Assembly (NCBI GenBank): GCA_036732565.1
Contig: DAINCF010000023.1
Span: forward strand, 1-25,956
Source: JAIVJN01 sp036732565
Lineage (GTDB): Bacteria > Acidobacteriota > Vicinamibacteria > Vicinamibacterales > UBA2999
DNA: 25,956 bases
Direction: 5' to 3'
Below are positions 12,644 to 19,159 of this stretch, piece after piece (position 1 is the first letter of the stretch; the number at the start of each line of letters is the position of its first letter). The translations under genes and the position numbers were made by a program. A model generated the notes under the pieces. The model saw only the letters and a list, made by a program, of their open reading frames with translations, had not been told where the DNA came from and did not search any database.

Positions 12644-14092
12644 GTGGCCAACGAGTACGATGTCGTGGTCATTGGCGCGGGAACGGGTGGGTATGTCGCG
12701 GCGATTCGCGCGGCCCAGCTCGGCCTCACGGTCGCGGTCGTCGAGAAGCAGAAAGCGCTCGGCGGCACGTGCCTGATCTGGGGCTGCATCCCCACCAAGG
12801 CGCTCCTCGAACACGCCCATGCCCTGAAGGTGGCGCGGGCGGCGAAGGAGTGGGGCCTGTCAGGGTTCGACCCTGCCACGGTGGGCGTCGACATGCCGGC
12901 CGTGCAGGCACGCAAGGACAAGATCGTTTCCGGACTCACCGGCGGTATCGAGCTCCTGTTCAAGAAGAACAAGGTCGAATGGATCAAGGGCACGGCGCGA
13001 TTGACCGGCAAGCTCGGCGTCGACGTGACCTTGCCCGACGGCAGCAAGCAGCAGATCGTCGCGAGGAAGGAGCTGATTCTCGCGACGGGCTCCTCTCCGC
13101 GCAGCGTGCCGGGCATCGAGGTGGATCGTAAGACGATCATCTTCAGCGACGAGGCGATTCACCTCGCCGAGATCCCCAAGACCATCGCCATCATGGGCAG
13201 CGGCGCGGTGGGGGTGGAGTTCGCGTCCATCTTCAAGAGCTTCGGCAGCGACGTGACCATCATCGAGCTGCTGCCGCGGCTGGTGCCACTCGAAGACGAA
13301 GCCGTCTCGGCGGAGCTGGAGAAGCAGTTCAAGCGCCGCGGCATCAAGGTCCACACCGGCACGAAGGTCACGAGCGCGAAGGCCAGCGCCAAGGGCGTGG
13401 ACCTCGAGATGACGGGCGCCGACCCTTCGACAACCTCAGGGCAAGGCGCGAAGGCCCAGAAGCTCTCGTTCGACGTGCTCCTGGTCGCCACCGGGCGTGG
13501 ACCGGTCACCGAGGGGCTTGGCGCGGAGGACCTTGGCATCAAGATGGACAAGGGCTACATCCTCGTCGACCCGCTGTTCCGGACGAACGTGCCTGGAATC
13601 TCGGCTATAGGCGATGTCATCACCCTTGGCGGACCGCATCTGCAGCTGGCGCATGTGTCGTCGATGGAAGGCGTGCTCACGGCCGAGCGGATTGCGGGGC
13701 AAGAGGTCCGGCCCATCGACTACGATCACGCGCCGAAGTGCACCTATTGCGATCCTGAGATCGGCAGCGTCGGGCTGTCCGAGGCGCAGGCCAAGGCGAA
13801 AGGGTTCGACGTCCGGATCGGCTCGTTCCCGTTCAAGGCGCTCGGCCGGGCCCGCATGGCTGGCGAGACCGATGGATTCGTGAAGATCGTGGCCGATAAG
13901 AAGTACGACGAGGTGCTGGGCGTGCACATCATCGGCCCGCGCGCGACCGAGCTCATCGCCGAAGCCGTGCTGGCGCTGCGGCTGGAGTGCACGGTCGAGG
14001 AGCTCATCAAGACGATTCACGCGCATCCGACGATGTCGGAAGCGGTGGGCGAGGCGGCGCACGCGACGCACGGCGCAGCGATTCACATTTGA
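12644..14092 (+). CDS. lpdA: Dihydrolipoamide dehydrogenase (E3)
   Basis: A 482-residue flavoprotein that reoxidises dihydrolipoyl groups of 2-oxo acid dehydrogenase complexes or the glycine cleavage system with NAD+. It shows the FAD-binding GAGTGG (11-16), the redox pair C43/C48 in GGTCLIWGCIPTK, the NAD-binding GSGAVGVEF, the ATGR strand and the C-terminal H461/E466 pair in HAHPTMSE. The GTG start at 12644 follows AAGGAG with seven bases between. A stretch reading ADPSTTSGQGAKAQ in the NAD domain is longer than usual for the family and is encoded by a short repeat element (13423-13445). The TGA overlaps an ATG (14092) in frame with the E2 gene, so the two are coupled. Confidence 0.95.
   Translation: MANEYDVVVIGAGTGGYVAAIRAAQLGLTVAVVEKQKALGGTCLIWGCIPTKALLEHAHALKVARAAKEWGLSGFDPATVGVDMPAVQARKDKIVSGLTGGIELLFKKNKVEWIKGTARLTGKLGVDVTLPDGSKQQIVARKELILATGSSPRSVPGIEVDRKTIIFSDEAIHLAEIPKTIAIMGSGAVGVEFASIFKSFGSDVTIIELLPRLVPLEDEAVSAELEKQFKRRGIKVHTGTKVTSAKASAKGVDLEMTGADPSTTSGQGAKAQKLSFDVLLVATGRGPVTEGLGAEDLGIKMDKGYILVDPLFRTNVPGISAIGDVITLGGPHLQLAHVSSMEGVLTAERIAGQEVRPIDYDHAPKCTYCDPEIGSVGLSEAQAKAKGFDVRIGSFPFKALGRARMAGETDGFVKIVADKKYDEVLGVHIIGPRATELIAEAVLALRLECTVEELIKTIHAHPTMSEAVGEAAHATHGAAIHI
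13423..13445. repeat. Short repeat element inside lpdA
   Basis: CCCTTCGACAACCTCAGGGC plus AAG resembles the two units at 16402-16449 before the sigma factor. CCCT and AGGG at its ends can pair. It is in frame and encodes part of a surface-loop insertion (PSTTSGQG). The relation rests on about 17 matching bases, so it is moderately supported. Confidence 0.5.
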
Positions 14093-14118
14093 TGGCCCAG
14101 ATTCTGAGAGAGCGTCAT

Positions 14119-15489
14119 ATGTCTACTCCCGTAGTCATGCCCCAGATGGGCGAGTCGATCGCGGAAGGCACCATCGTCCGGTGGATCAAGAAGGTCGGGG
14201 ACAGCGTCGATCGCGACGAGCCGCTGTTCGAGATCTCCACCGACAAGGTGGATGCCGAGATTCCGTCGCCGGCCGCCGGCACCTTGATCGAGATCGCCGT
14301 GAAGGAAGGCGAGACGGTGCCCGTCAACAGCGTCGTCGCGACGATCGGCGCGGCCGGCGAGAAGGCCGCGGCAACACCAGCCGCCGCACGCGAGCCGGCA
14401 CCGTCGGGCAAAGCGAGTGGGCCATCAACTCAGGCGGACGGCACGCCCGCCCCGCAGAGCGCCACTCCTGCGGCAGCGCCTGAAGCACCCAGGCCACCCG
14501 AAGCATCCGCCCCCGCTCGCACAGAGGTCGCCGCGAGCGACGGCGATACACCGCCAGCACCCAACGGCACGAATCGCCAGAAGTCCTCTCCACTCGTCCG
14601 CAAGATCGCGAAGGAGCACGGCGTCGACATCGGCCACATTGCCGGCTCGGGCATCGGCGGCCGCGTGACGAAGCACGACATCCTCGACTTCATCGAAAAG
14701 GGCCCCACGCCCCAGGCATCCGCCTCCGCTCGCGCTGATGTCGGCGCGAGCTACGGCGAGACCTCGCCGAAGCGGCCCGAGGGCCGCGAAGGCGGGCCGA
14801 CCGATCGCGCTGACGTCCAGCCAATGTCGATCATGCGCAAGAAGATCGCTGAGCACATGGTGCTCAGCAAGCGCACCTCGGCTCACGTCTACTCGGTCTT
14901 CGAGATCGACTACACACGCGTCGATCGGATTCGGAAGGCGCGCCGCGAGGACTTCGAGCGCGATGGCGTGAAGCTGACGTTCACGTCGTTCATCGCGAAA
15001 GTCGTTGTCGACTGCCTGCGCAAGCATCCGGTGGTCAACGCGTCGATCGACGGCGATAACATCCTCTACAAGCGCGACGTCAACCTCGGCATCGCGGTGG
15101 CGCTCGAGAACGGGTTGATCGTGCCGGTGGTCAGGCAGGCGCACGAGAAGAACATCCTCGGCTTGTCGCGATCGATCGCCGACGTCGCCGAGCGCGCCCG
15201 CACGAAGCGCCTCAACCCCGACGAAGTCCACGGCGGCACCTTCACCATCACCAATCCCGGCAACTTCGGCGCGCAGTTCGGGCTGCCGATCATCAACCAG
15301 CCGCAGGTGGCGATCCTCGGGGTTGGGAACATCGAGAAGCGCCCGGTCGTGATCGACGACATGATCGGCATTCGCTTGATGGGCTTCTTGACGCTCGGCT
15401 ACGACCATCGCCTCATCGATGGTGCCGTCGCCGACCAGTTCATGGCCGATGTGAAGAAGGGGCTGGAGACGTACGATCCGGCGGTGTAG
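14119..15489 (+). CDS. 2-oxo acid dehydrogenase acyltransferase (E2)
   Basis: A 456-residue lipoyl acyltransferase core of a 2-oxo acid dehydrogenase complex. The lipoyl domain (1-78) carries the lipoylated lysine K43 in EISTDKVDAE. The subunit-binding domain is near 158-195 (SSPLVRKIAKEHGVDIGHI, GRVTKHDIL). The catalytic domain begins around 235 and ends with the active-site H430 and D434 in YDHRLIDGAVADQF. Alanine/proline-rich linkers separate the domains and contain two diverged copies of a 52-base repeat. The start at 14119 gives the standard MSTPVVMPQMGES; ATG 14092, overlapping the lpdA stop, would add nine residues. The substrate (pyruvate, 2-oxoglutarate or branched-chain) cannot be told without the E1 gene, which is not here. 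The TAG stop is part of palindrome copy 3. Confidence 0.95.
   Translation: MSTPVVMPQMGESIAEGTIVRWIKKVGDSVDRDEPLFEISTDKVDAEIPSPAAGTLIEIAVKEGETVPVNSVVATIGAAGEKAAATPAAAREPAPSGKASGPSTQADGTPAPQSATPAAAPEAPRPPEASAPARTEVAASDGDTPPAPNGTNRQKSSPLVRKIAKEHGVDIGHIAGSGIGGRVTKHDILDFIEKGPTPQASASARADVGASYGETSPKRPEGREGGPTDRADVQPMSIMRKKIAEHMVLSKRTSAHVYSVFEIDYTRVDRIRKARREDFERDGVKLTFTSFIAKVVVDCLRKHPVVNASIDGDNILYKRDVNLGIAVALENGLIVPVVRQAHEKNILGLSRSIADVAERARTKRLNPDEVHGGTFTITNPGNFGAQFGLPIINQPQVAILGVGNIEKRPVVIDDMIGIRLMGFLTLGYDHRLIDGAVADQFMADVKKGLETYDPAV
14504..14768. repeat. Two diverged direct repeats encoding E2 linkers
   Basis: The stretches 14504-14555 and 14717-14768 align without gaps and differ at about 9 of 52 positions. 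They encode the similar linker segments SAPARTEVAASDGDTPP and SASARADVGASYGETSP before and after the subunit-binding domain. A shorter third echo (DRADVQP) follows near 14805. The second copy continues into CCGAAGCGGCCCGAGGGCCG, which resembles the right arm of the thrA element. Confidence 0.6.
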
Positions 15490-15513
15490 GGGTGGTTCGC
15501 GAACCGCCCCTAC
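15486..15513. repeat. 28-base palindrome, copy 3 (stop codon of E2)
   Basis: The half-site is GTAGGGGTGGTTCG, with one T in place of C against the right half. Bases 2-4 are the TAG stop of the E2 gene. A spacer with repeated CTTCGTG words (15541-15580) follows before lipB. Confidence 0.82.
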
Positions 15514-15569
15514 GGGACTCATCTCGAGAACCAAAGAAGTCTTCGTGTCTTCGTGGCTAATGTCTTTAT

Positions 15570-16283
15570 GTGCTTCGTGGCAAAGACGTGAAGCGTCCTC
15601 TTGACGTCCGTCGTCTCGGGCGCGTGTTGTATGCCGACGCGTTGGAGCTGCAGCGCGCGTTGGTAGAGGAGCGCAAGGCCGATCGCATCCCTGACACGCT
15701 CCTCCTGCTCGAGCATCCACATGTCCTCACCCTTGGCGTGAAGGGCGACGGCGGACGATCGAACATCCTTGCCTCGGACGAGCGCCTGCGCGCACTCGGT
15801 GTCGAGGTGTTCGAGGCAGGCCGCGGCGGTGACGTCACCTATCACGGTCTGGGTCAGGTCGTCGGCTACCCGATCGTCGATCTGAAGCCCGATCGGCAGG
15901 ACGTGCATCGCTACGTGCGCGACCTCGAAGAGGTGATGATCCGCGCGTGCGCGGAGTTTGGCGTCAGCGCCGGGCGCATCCAAGGGCTGAGCGGGGCCTG
16001 GGTCGGCGCTGAAAAGATTGGCGCCGTCGGCGTCCGCGTCTCGCGCTGGGTCACCAGCCATGGCTTCGCGTTCAACGTCGACACCGACCTCGACTACTTC
16101 ACGCTGATCGTTCCCTGCGGCATCGCCGATCGCGGGGTGACGTCTCTCCAGCGACTCGCGGGCCGCAGCCTCGATCTCGCGACGGTCGAAGATGCCCTCG
16201 CCCGTCACTTCTGCGATGTCTTCGACCGTCAACCGAGGGCAGGCCTGAAGGCCTGCGCTACGACCCCCGGAACCGAGGAATAG
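15570..16283 (+). CDS. lipB: Octanoyl-[acyl-carrier protein] transferase (lipoate synthesis)
   Basis: A 237-residue LipB. It moves octanoyl groups from acyl carrier protein to the lipoyl domain of E2 and GcvH, before LipA inserts sulfur. The family signature GGDVTYHGLGQVVGYP is at 87-102, the catalytic lysine is K149 in AEKIGAVGVR, and the catalytic cysteine is C183 in LIVPCGI. GTG 15570 is the first in-frame start. GTG 15588 (MKRPLDVRRLG) may be better, as the DNA before it is a spacer repeat and no good ribosome site marks either. The C-terminus, from PRAGLKACATTPGTEE, is encoded by repeat DNA and goes beyond the usual family end. Placement after E3 and E2 makes functional sense, because E2 is its substrate. 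Confidence 0.95.
   Translation: MLRGKDVKRPLDVRRLGRVLYADALELQRALVEERKADRIPDTLLLLEHPHVLTLGVKGDGGRSNILASDERLRALGVEVFEAGRGGDVTYHGLGQVVGYPIVDLKPDRQDVHRYVRDLEEVMIRACAEFGVSAGRIQGLSGAWVGAEKIGAVGVRVSRWVTSHGFAFNVDTDLDYFTLIVPCGIADRGVTSLQRLAGRSLDLATVEDALARHFCDVFDRQPRAGLKACATTPGTEE
16239..16262. repeat. GCAGGCCTGAAGGCCTGC repeat in the lipB 3' end
   Basis: CAGGCCT, GA, AGGCCTG with flanking GC is a palindromic unit, followed by GCTACG. The same 20-base core, with GCGCTACG after it, occurs at 19853-19876. Here it is translated as AGLKACAT in the LipB tail. Confidence 0.7.
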
Positions 16284-16361
16284 TTCGACCCCCGGAACCG
16301 AGGAATAATTCGACCCCCGGGACCCAGGAGTAATTCGACCGCCCGGGACTCAGGAATAAGA
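16261..16361. repeat. Tandem array of four 25-base units
   Basis: Units start at 16261, 16286, 16311 and 16336 (the last is 26 bases and diverged). The core is CGACCCCCGGAACCGAGGAA. The first unit contains the lipB TAG stop. There are no spacers, so it is a tandem repeat and not a CRISPR array. Confidence 0.85.
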
Positions 16362-16366
16362 AGGGG

Positions 16367-16391
16367 CTCACCGGGGTTTTGACCCGGTGAG
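16367..16391 (+). promoter_or_regulatory. Hairpin directly before the sigma-factor start
   Basis: CTCACCGGG, the loop GTTTTGA, and CCCGGTGAG form a perfect nine-base stem that ends one base before ATG 16392. It may act as the terminator of the lipoate operon, or hide the sigma-factor start codon, or both. There is no T-run after the stem. Confidence 0.55.
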
Positions 16392-17081
16392 ATGCGAGAT
16401 ACCCTTCGACTTCGCTCAGGGCCAGCCCTTCGCCTTCGCTCCGGGCAAGCCCCCATTGACGATCCTCTCGTTGTCCGCCTGCGTCGCGGCGAGCCCGCGG
16501 CCGTAGCGGATTTGGCAAGGCTCTACCAGGACCGGATTCATCAACTCGCCTGGCGATGCGTCGGCAACCGCGAGGATGCCGAAGAAGTCACGCAAGACGT
16601 GCTCTTGAAAGTGTGCCGCACGGTCGATCGCTTTCGCGGCGACTCCGCGCTGTCATCCTGGATCTACCGCATTACGTTCAACACGTCGATGTCACGGCTG
16701 CGCCGGCTGCGCGCGATGCGGATGGCGATCTGCGACGAGGTGCGGGTGGACGACGGATTGGATGACGCGCCGCCGCGCCGCCACGCCATCGATTGGTCGA
16801 TGTCGGCCGACGAGCAGGTCATGTGGCGTGAGCTTCGTCAGCGGCTGGCGAGCGCGATGAAGGACCTGCCGGCAATCTATCGTGCGCCGATCATCCTTCG
16901 CGATCTTCAAGGGCTGTCGACCGAAGAAGCCAGCAGGGCACTGCGGGTGAAGGGTCAGACGCTCAAATCACGATTGCATCGGGGGCGGAACATGCTGCGG
17001 CGGCGTTTGGGTGATTTCTCCGGAAGTCTCTGTAGGGGCGGTTCGCGAACCGCCCCTACCTCCGACGTACCGACGTGCTGA
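16392..17081 (+). CDS. ECF-like RNA polymerase sigma factor
   Basis: A 229-residue sigma-70-family protein with only regions 2 and 4. Region 2 covers about 35-100 (LYQDRIHQLAWRCVGNREDA, then EEVTQDVLLKV, WIYRITFNTSMSRLRR). Region 4 is near 155-210 (LPAIYRAPIILRDLQGLSTE, then a helix-turn-helix EASRALRVKGQTLKSRLHRG). Such factors redirect RNA polymerase in response to envelope or oxidative signals. No anti-sigma gene is adjacent: the next gene is convergent. The N-terminus LRLRSGPALRLRSGQAP is encoded by two tandem 24-base repeat units, and the C-terminus CRGGSRTAPT by palindrome copy 4, so both ends are repeat-derived. The real start may differ, since ATG 16392 has no separate ribosome site and touches a hairpin. 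Confidence 0.88.
   Translation: MRDTLRLRSGPALRLRSGQAPIDDPLVVRLRRGEPAAVADLARLYQDRIHQLAWRCVGNREDAEEVTQDVLLKVCRTVDRFRGDSALSSWIYRITFNTSMSRLRRLRAMRMAICDEVRVDDGLDDAPPRRHAIDWSMSADEQVMWRELRQRLASAMKDLPAIYRAPIILRDLQGLSTEEASRALRVKGQTLKSRLHRGRNMLRRRLGDFSGSLCRGGSRTAPTSDVPTC
16402..16449. repeat. Two tandem 24-base repeat units in the sigma-factor 5' end
   Basis: CCCTTCGACTTCGCTCAGGG plus CCAG (16402-16425) is followed by CCCTTCGCCTTCGCTCCGGG plus CAAG (16426-16449). They encode LRLRSGPA and LRLRSGQA. A related single unit lies inside lpdA at 13423-13445. Confidence 0.75.
17032..17059. repeat. 28-base palindrome, copy 4 (tail of the sigma-factor frame)
   Basis: A perfect palindrome with half-site GTAGGGGCGGTTCG. 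Here the sigma-factor frame reads through it in a phase without a stop and encodes CRGGSRTAPT; the TGA comes 20 bases later. Confidence 0.88.
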
Positions 17082-17114
17082 GCGTGGCGAACCCCCGTGT
17101 GAAGGGCTTAGCTG

Positions 17115-17963
17115 CTAGCCCTGGAGCACCGAGTCGAGCCGCACGCGGTCGCGCGTGCAGAGCGTCGGTGAGACGAGCGTGGCGATCCCTGACGGTTGCA
17201 ACGTGACGGGAAGGATCACGGCACGCCCATGGCGACCTTCAGTGCGATCCACCGCGACGAGCGCGGCGATGATGCGCGGTGATCGGGACAGGGCCGTGCC
17301 GATGGCGCGAACGGCGGCTCCCGCGAGCGTCGTCGGCCCTGGAGGCCACAGGCGTGGAAGGCGCGCGTCGAGTCGCGTAATGGCCGGAGGCGTCAGCACG
17401 GACGTGGCCACGCGCCCGGCGATCGACGCTTCATCCCAGGCGACGATCAACTCCGCGGGCGGTCGTCCGACCACGTTCAGCATCACGTCGGACGGGGCCG
17501 ACCGCGCCTCCAGCGCCGCCAGTCCTACAATCGCTGACCGCAGCCCTTCCCCCGCTGTGCCGAACAGCCGTGCGCGTGAGATGTCGAGCTCGACCACCCC
17601 ACGCTCGATCAGCGTCGCCTGTCTCGCGCCGGCGCAGATGATGGGCGCGACCTGATTGAGGCCCGCGACCCGTTTGAGGAGCGCGAGACCAGCGTCGTCC
17701 TGCCACTCCGACGAGCTCGCGCCGTGCACGTCGGCGACCACCACGACGGCGGCGCCCACCACGGCCGACACATCGTCGGTGCCGACGATGGTCGTGGTGT
17801 AGTGATCGATTGGCGCCGCCTGGGCGATGTCGAGCGCCTTGCCTGCCGCCACGCTGGCCGTTTCGTCGACAATGACGATGCGGCGGACGAGGTCGGCCGC
17901 GGCCAGGCGTTGCGCCAGCGCGCCGCCCAGCTCACCCGCGCCCAGAATCGCGATCGACGACAC
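17115..17963 (-). CDS. Lactate/malate dehydrogenase-fold protein lacking catalytic residues
   Basis: A 282-residue protein. The N-terminal half is a clear LDH/MDH Rossmann domain: ILGAGELGG at 5-13, VIVDE, GKALDIAQAAPI and IVGTDDVSAVVGAAVVVVAD align with the family. The substrate half is degenerate: the PRKPGMSR loop arginines, the NPVD motif, and the GGHGD catalytic histidine are replaced by HGASSSEW, ICAGARQ and VVGRPPAE. It is therefore unlikely to be a malate or lactate dehydrogenase; a nucleotide-sensing or structural role is inference. GTG 17963 gives the typical MSSIAILGAG start; TTG 17987 is also open but lies in a repeat. The gene converges on the sigma factor and is divergent from the SDR operon. 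Confidence 0.72.
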   Translation of the reverse strand: MSSIAILGAGELGGALAQRLAAADLVRRIVIVDETASVAAGKALDIAQAAPIDHYTTTIVGTDDVSAVVGAAVVVVADVHGASSSEWQDDAGLALLKRVAGLNQVAPIICAGARQATLIERGVVELDISRARLFGTAGEGLRSAIVGLAALEARSAPSDVMLNVVGRPPAELIVAWDEASIAGRVATSVLTPPAITRLDARLPRLWPPGPTTLAGAAVRAIGTALSRSPRIIAALVAVDRTEGRHGRAVILPVTLQPSGIATLVSPTLCTRDRVRLDSVLQG

Positions 17964-17983
17964 GAGGATATTGTATAGGTGCC

Positions 17984-18058
17984 CCAAGCCTCAGGCCTTC
18001 GGCTCCAAGCCTTGGGGCGCGGAGGCCTCAGGCTCGAGACCTGGGGCCTGAGGCTTGG
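17984..18058. repeat. Inverted-repeat element in the divergent region
   Basis: CCAAGCCTCAGGCC (17984-17997) and its exact reverse complement (18045-18058) enclose about 47 bases. These contain further CCAAGCCTTGG and GAGGCCTCAGGCTC palindromes. The element fills nearly all of the gap between the dehydrogenase-like gene and the SDR gene, so their promoters must lie in or around it. Confidence 0.75.
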
Positions 18059-18066
18059 TGATATCC

Positions 18067-18780
18067 ATGAACCGCATCTGTTTGATCACGGGTGGCACCC
18101 GCGGTATCGGCCGCGCGCTCGCGACGCGCTTGCTGGCCGAGCACGACTCGGTCGCCATCACCGGCACGTCGGGTGACGGCGCATCGTCAGCAGCGGCGGC
18201 GTTGGCCGCGGACGTCAACGATGCGGGTCGTGTGCTTGGCGTCACCTGCGACGTCCGCGACGCCGCGTCGGTCGAAGGCGCCGTGCGGACGACGGTCGCG
18301 CGATTCGGCGGGGTCGACGTGCTGGTGAACAACGCCGGCGTTGGGGTTGGCGCACCCGTGGCGGACATGTCGTCCGAGGAGTGGGATCGCATCATCGCGA
18401 CGAACCTGACCGGTGTCTTCAACTGCTGTCGTGCGGTCATTCCGCACATGCGGGCCCGCGGCGGTGGGTGGATCATCAACGTCAGCAGCCTGGCATCGAA
18501 GAACCCGTTCGCCGGCGGCGCGGCGTACTGCGCGACGAAAGCCGGCCTCAACGCCTTCAGCGAGGCGCTGATGCAAGAGGTTCGCTACGACGGCATCCGC
18601 GTGGCCTACGTGCTGCCGGGATCCGTGGCCACCGGCTTCTCGGGCCGCGCGTCCGATGCCGGGGCCGACTGGAAGCTGCTGCCCGAGGACGTAGCTCAGG
18701 TCATCGTCGACTTGCTGGCGCACCCCGCGAGGAGCCTCCCCAGTCGCGTCGAGATTCGTCCGTCTCAACCCAAGAAATAA
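18067..18780 (+). CDS. Short-chain dehydrogenase/reductase
   Basis: A 237-residue classical SDR. Cofactor-binding TGGTRGIG is at 8-15, NNAG near 88-91, N113 in ATNLTG, the catalytic serine near 140-141 (NVSSLAS), and Y154 and K158 in YCATKAG. The proline-glycine segment VLPGSVATGFSG follows as expected. The motifs are complete, so it should be active with NAD(P)H. The fold and length resemble 3-oxoacyl-ACP reductases, but the substrate is not determinable. ATG 18067 is preceded by GGTGAT; a TTG at 18055 would add four residues. It is the first gene of a three-gene operon: the TAA is followed seven bases later by the receiver-like gene. Confidence 0.9.
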   Translation: MNRICLITGGTRGIGRALATRLLAEHDSVAITGTSGDGASSAAAALAADVNDAGRVLGVTCDVRDAASVEGAVRTTVARFGGVDVLVNNAGVGVGAPVADMSSEEWDRIIATNLTGVFNCCRAVIPHMRARGGGWIINVSSLASKNPFAGGAAYCATKAGLNAFSEALMQEVRYDGIRVAYVLPGSVATGFSGRASDAGADWKLLPEDVAQVIVDLLAHPARSLPSRVEIRPSQPKK

Positions 18781-18787
18781 GGAGCTG

Positions 18788-19159
18788 ATGGAAAGAACTG
18801 TTTTATCTGTCGTGGACGACCTGATGTTTCGATCCCGGATCTCGACGGTCGCGAAAGCCGTCGGCGTCAGGCACATCGTCGCCACATCGCCAGAGGCCGC
18901 CGTCGAGCGCGCGCGTGCGGAGCGTCCGGATCTCATCTTGTTCGACCTCGACAGCGGTCGCACCCACCCGATGGACGTGCTTCAGACGCTGGCGGCCGAT
19001 GCTGAGCTCTCGGCCATTCCCACGCTCGGCTTCGTCTCGCACGTCCACACGCACCTCATTCAGCAGGCGCGAGCCGCCGGCATCGGCAGGGTCATGGCTC
19101 GCAGCGCGTTCGTGGCGGAGCTCGAAGGGCTGCTGCGCGGCGACGAGGCCGCTTCATGA
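18788..19159 (+). CDS. Stand-alone receiver-like protein, atypical active site
   Basis: A 123-residue CheY-like domain without an output domain. Acidic residues D10 and D11, the candidate phospho-acceptor D53 (LILFDLDSG) and S84 are in place. The conserved lysine of the fifth strand is replaced by arginine or serine (VMARSAF, R105). Receivers without this lysine are often not regulated by phosphorylation in the usual way. AAGGAG (18779-18784) is only three bases from ATG 18788, a short but usable spacing, and overlaps the SDR stop. The gene overlaps the next gene by ATGA. The partner and signal are unknown. Confidence 0.75.
   Translation: MERTVLSVVDDLMFRSRISTVAKAVGVRHIVATSPEAAVERARAERPDLILFDLDSGRTHPMDVLQTLAADAELSAIPTLGFVSHVHTHLIQQARAAGIGRVMARSAFVAELEGLLRGDEAAS

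Noticed and set aside
14425..15720. A 431-codon open frame antisense to the E2 gene
   Set aside because: It covers the E2 catalytic domain, whose motifs are complete on the plus strand, and its composition is typical of a shadow frame.
16261..16361. CRISPR array
   Set aside because: The four 25-base units follow each other without spacers and diverge gradually. There are no cas genes.
17115..17963. Annotation as malate dehydrogenase (mdh)
   Set aside because: The N-terminal half fits, but the catalytic histidine, the NPVD motif and the substrate-binding arginines are missing.
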